NCBI GenBank assembly: GCA_029204225.1
Contig: CM055096.1
Span: 65,942,370 to 66,006,369 of the forward strand
Length of the DNA: 64,000 nt
Source of the DNA: Diphasiastrum complanatum
Lineage: Eukaryota; Streptophyta; Lycopodiopsida; Lycopodiales; Lycopodiaceae
Reading direction: 5' to 3'
The notes under the pieces are model-generated. The model was not told where the DNA came from, searched no databases, and saw nothing but the letters and a program-made list of their open reading frames with translations. Positions 59,936 to 64,000 of this stretch are shown in pieces; position 1 is the stretch's first letter; every line of letters starts with the position of its first letter. The translations under genes were made by a program, and so were the position numbers.

Positions 59936-61719
59936 TAGTGCCTTAATGAGGCCCAATGACAAGCTTATAGAGCAATTTAGACTTCTAAAAGTCAACTTTA
60001 AGGTCTGACCAAAACCTTTCAAATGACGAGAATGAGATTATGATAAGAAACTAAGAGTTATGCTACCAAACACCAATGCATCAAGATCTATTTTTCATGA
60101 TGATAATGGATTCAAACCATACTAATAAACAAAACTTAGAAGAACATCAAAATAACATCCAACACAAGTAAAGATAAATCAAATGAAGCTTTCAAAACAT
60201 AATTACAAAAAATCGCTTCCTTCATAGATGATCCACTATATTTTATGTGAAGCTTACAACTGGCCTCCATAGATAGGCCAAAACAGCTATCTATGATAAA
60301 CTTTTAAAAGATAGATCTTACATACTTTTCTTCATAACCAAATGCAAAAGTAGCATTTTGATTTTTCTAGATCGTTATCTTTAAAATATCATTGAAATAT
60401 TTAATTCCATTATTTTCCATCTCAAGTTCTTGAATAAGATCACAGATGATCTTGTCAATCTCATTCTCACTATATCTAGTAAGTACAATGTCAGTCCTAT
60501 GAAGTAAAAAAAAATATACCCCATCAAAGCAACTAATGGTCTTTTGTCATCACCATCAAATTTAGTGCCATGGCTTTGATTACACTTAAAAAAGTAGTCT
60601 CTCTATGCTTCAAACCACATCACTACCATAGGAAATATTCTCATCACAACACACATATTGGTCTTGAGAAGTGTAACCTCCATCATCCTTGATATTTTCT
60701 CGTTGTCCTTGATCATGAAGTTCTGTTGGCCATTTATAGTAGTACCATGCAATGCCTAACGCACAAAGCATGTAAATAAATACAGAGGGCTCGCATAGCC
60801 TCAAATTTTTAAACTTATGCTACTTTTCAAGACAATATAATATTCATTGTAAGCTTTGTAGGCCCAAAAGGAGCTATTAGCCTTAAGAACAAGGCGGTTC
60901 TCTCTTTAGGCACTCCAAAGTAATTAATAAGGATAATAGGCCAACAAGGGTCCAATATAGCTTAAATAATACTTAACAAGGGCTAACTATCCCTCAAGAT
61001 AGTTATGTTTATTTAAGTAAGAGCATTGTCTATAACTAGGCAAGAGACATCAACTTTTGAATCTTTTGGCTCATTTGCAAGTGAGAGCTTCTTGTTTCCT
61101 CCTTGTGAATATGAGCTATGGGGATTTCCTTTGCTAGGTCTCATGTGCCTTATCTACATGAATCCATGTTCATTTCCATTGCTATGTACTCTTTCTTTCA
61201 TTTTTATTGAGATTCTATGGAGATCCTTGTGTTTCTAGCTTTCTATGGATATGCTATCTTGAATGCTTTGTACTTTTCTTGCTCTTAGCATTACTTCCAT
61301 TGTGATTGCTATTTGCTTAGATTTGGCACATGACACAGACACAGTAGATGCCTTCATGCATTGATTCTTCTCTTCAAACAGATCGTCAGTGATAAGCTCA
61401 TAGCTTTTACAGTTTGTAGTTAGCTTTGTGAGCATGCGGTTTCGCCCGCTATTGTATTGTGCTCACCTGCATCACTGACTTGTATTTTGTTATAATCAAT
61501 ATTAATAAAGTGATGTCTAGTTTTGCGTTCAGGTTCTATCAGTATTTGCAATGCTTTTTGCTCTTTGTCTAACCTTTTGATTGCTTTGTCTGATTGTTTG
61601 CTCTTGTTTCCACTATCACCGTGCACCTAGCTCTAAACTTAACGTCATTATTGTATTTGCCTATTGTTACCAATAGTGCACACACCAAGCGAACTTCTCA
61701 CACTTCCCCAGCATTGGTT
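59936..61719. other. Unassigned stretch
   Basis: AT-rich, with no recognised coding region. About 60720-60810 is the inverted relative of 245-340 (shared TATTTATTTACATGCTTTGT and GGCATTGCATGG on the minus strand). The small frames at 61026-61238 and 61235-61626 have no recognisable content. Confidence 0.5.
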
Positions 61720-61890
61720 GCATTGCTTATCTTGAGATCCCTGAAGATCTCAGAAAGAAACTGGATGAAAAAAGCACAAAATCGATTTTTGTTGGCTACT
61801 CCCCACATCACAAGGCATACAAGCTCTACAATATGGAAATAGAAAAAACATTCAGAGATGTCATTTTTTAAGGAAGATCGATTTATCAAC
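61700..61890 (+). pseudogene. Ty1/copia post-integrase fragment
   Basis: The plus-strand frame GCIAYLEIPEDLRKKLDEKS then STKSIFVGYSPHHKAYKLYN and EKTFRDVIF is the copia block after the integrase core (FGCxAYxxIPxxxRxKLDxKSxxxIFVGYS). About 60 codons survive, without neighbours on either side. It is probably a relative of the 53.7-57.0-kb element, which has CTAYAQIPPDLRKKLDF at the same place. Confidence 0.85.
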
Positions 61891-62144
61891 CACAAATCTG
61901 ATTATTCGAGTTTCTGCAGCCAGCGTTATCATGCTCAACAACTATAAGTTGAAGTTATCACTTCAAGCATTGTACTCACTATCTGATATTAATCAGAGTG
62001 CAAACTTTCAGTCCCATTGCTATATCATTTCATTGTGCATTTGTCTGAATCATTCAATTTGAATCTTCTACTATTGTCTGTTGTGCTTCCGATCCTACAC
62101 CAAGCTCGCTCATCAGCTTCCGTTCATTGTTGCTAATTTATAAT

Positions 62145-62391
62145 TGTCAAAAATCAGATATACCACATCAAGCATTCACCATAAGCAATCATGACAAGAA
62201 GGCGGAAGAAGAACACACACAATCACACTATCTCATACAAAATGTAAAATGTACAAATAAACTCTCAACCCTGATAGAGAGGGAAAACCTACGAGTAGAC
62301 TAATAGACTAGCCTACGGCTAATGACAGCTGGTCACAACTGTCAACATTAATGTACATTGTAACAATGAAGTTTATCATTGATTTCTAACA
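62145..62391 (-). repeat. 3' LTR of the right-edge copia element
   Basis: On the minus strand it runs from TGTTAGAAATCAATG (62391) to TTTTTGACA (62145), about 247 bp. It is the close relative of 21671-21932, with a purine tract ATTGAGGGAGAG adjoining at 62392-62403. Confidence 0.85.
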
Positions 62392-64000
62392 CTCTCCCTC
62401 AATGATAAAATTACATTCTTCTATTCCTAATAGAGTACAAAACCTCTCAAATTTACATCTACCTAATGACTTAGTAAAAATATTTTGCCATTTGATCTTC
62501 AAATTTACAAAAAACAAGATCAATAGCTCTATCAAAAAATTTCTCTCGATCAAAATGGTGGTGTATTTCGATGTGCTTGGTTCGAGCATGTAAAACTAGA
62601 ATTTTGACAAGGTGAATGCAACTTTGATTATCGCAAGTTCTAGACTTTGGATGTTCAATGGAGATAGTGAGCAAATAAAAAACTCACTTCTTGAACGTCG
62701 CATCCACCTGTGGTTGACCTAAATCCACAAGCAATCTTCGTAACCATACAGCTTCTTGTGTAGCATTGTTGAGTGCTCGATATTCAGCTTCCATTGATGA
62801 TAAGGCTACTGTAGGTTGTTTTTTGCCATTCCATAAAATTGCAGCTGTACCATAACTGAATGTATGACCACTGGTAGATCTTCTATCATCAATATTATCT
62901 GCCCAATCGGCATCTGTATAACCTACCAACATTGGCACTTCAGGCTGATCATACTTCAAACCAAAATTCAATGTCCCTCGAATGTATCTGAGAATACGTT
63001 TAGCAGACTTCCAGTGTGCTTGACTAGGATCTTGCATAAAATTGACTAACAACACCAACAACATATGAAATATCAGGTCATGCATGTGTCAAATAAATCA
63101 AACTACCCACCAGTTGTCTATATAAATAAGCATCCACTTTTTCAAATTCATCATATGCAGTAAGCTTCATGTTGACATTCATAGGTGTACTCAAAGGCTT
63201 ACAATCCTGCATATTGAAGTTATAAAGCAAATCTCGTGCATAATTGCTTTGTGTAAGAAAGACCATGTCTTCTTTTTGCCATACTTCAATGCCAAGACAA
63301 TAGTGCATCAATCCTAGATCAGTCATGTCAAAAGCATTGGAATGATCTGATTTGATTCCATCAATTAACTTCTTATTACTTCCTGTAATAATAAAATCAT
63401 CCAGGTACAAGACAATGAACATTATATTTGAAAAATCTTGTCTTAGAATGTAAAGATAGGATCAACATCACTCTTTACCATTCCTCTTCGCTTGAAGTGT
63501 TCATCAATGCAAGAGTACCAAGCCCATGGGGCTTGCTTCAATCCATAAATGGCTTTGTTGAGCTTACAAACAAGATGCTCTCACCCTGGCTCAACAAATC
63601 TTTGAGGTTGTACTAAGTACACCTCTTCATCCAGCACTCCATTAAGAAAAACAGATTTAACATCCATTTGTTGGATCTTCCAACCATAAAAAGCAAAAAT
63701 AGCAATGGTAGAACGTATAGTCACCATCTTAGCTACAGGTGCGAAGGTTTTCTCAAAATCAATACCTTCTTGTTGCTCAAATCCTCTCGCAACCAACCGT
63801 GCTTTGTACTTGTTGAGTTGCCCATCTGCTCCATATTTGATCTTATAAATCCATTTGTAAGTGATAGGCTTCTTACCATCAGGTAGCTCAACCAATCACA
63901 TCCTCTTTTCCGATATGGCTTCCATTTCTGTTTCCATAGCTGCACGCCACTCCTTGTGCTCCTTTCTTCATAAAATTTTTTTGGTTCTTGAGCCTTGAGC
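62392..64000 (-). pseudogene. Ty1/copia RT and RNase H, continues past the window
   Basis: The minus-strand reading from the right edge starts with WNLVEL-type text WLSYLMV and VELPDGKKPITYKWIYKIKY, then KARLVARGFEQQEGIDFEKT, MDVKSVFLNGVLDEEVYL, and RT LYLDDFIITG (near 63400; YLDD instead of the usual YVDD). Next come MHYCLGIEVWQKEDMVFLTQ, then RNase H GYTDADWADNIDDRRSTSGH, SSMEAEYRALNNATQEAVW and FTKSLGRCKFERF, ending at 62402. It is nearly the same protein as the 18.3-21.7-kb element but with different lesions: breaks near 63422-63580, at 63080 and at 62690. Gag and integrase lie outside the window. Confidence 0.9.

Overview
This is nuclear DNA from a plant, probably a flowering plant. The evidence is a spliced gene with GT-AG introns and a mitochondrial presequence, dense Ty1/copia and Ty3/gypsy LTR retrotransposon remains with tRNA-Met-type primer sites, and long GA/CT and CA/TG microsatellites. 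I cannot name the species. No bacterial operons, rRNA, tRNA or CRISPR arrays were seen.

Layout: 0-12 kb is a nested repeat zone. A minus-strand copia element (gag near 8.0-8.7 kb, pol near 1.0-2.0 kb) is split by a 5.9-kb LTR element without visible coding capacity (1992-7885). Next comes a pair of ~1.08-kb inverted repeats (8706-9780 and 10979-12057) around a copia 3' end. 12.1-14.5 kb holds unrecognised reading frames. 14.5-22.4 kb is a mosaic: a copia 3' end (-), a Ty3/gypsy element (+) whose integrase core has been inverted in place, a copia element (+) and another copia fragment. 22.9-25.3 kb is a copia 5' half (-). 25.3-26.5 kb looks like a decayed spliced gene. 27.7-29.3 kb holds a gypsy integrase fragment (-) and a duplicated neighbour.

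29.86-32.09 kb carries the most unusual signal: eight copies of a ~71-bp unit, each an 18-bp motif, about 35 bp, then the same motif inverted. Motif start-to-start spacing is exactly 53 bp in six of the eight. I know of no family that explains it. 32.1-37.1 kb is gene-poor.

The one clearly intact host gene is on the minus strand at 51077-37110: 13 exons encoding a 391-residue branched-chain 2-oxoacid dehydrogenase E1 beta subunit (mitochondrial Leu/Ile/Val breakdown). Its long introns contain a gypsy fragment and a GGAAC-rich minisatellite. 52.4-64 kb returns to retrotransposon remains: a copia element (+) truncated at its RNase H by a repeat also found inside the 1992-7885 element, a gypsy RT scrap (-), copia gag (-), a copia integrase scrap (+), and a copia element (-) of the same family as the one at 18.3-21.9 kb, running off the right edge.

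All retrotransposon coding regions carry stops, frameshifts or deletions and look inactive. Exon boundaries and repeat alignments were worked out by eye.
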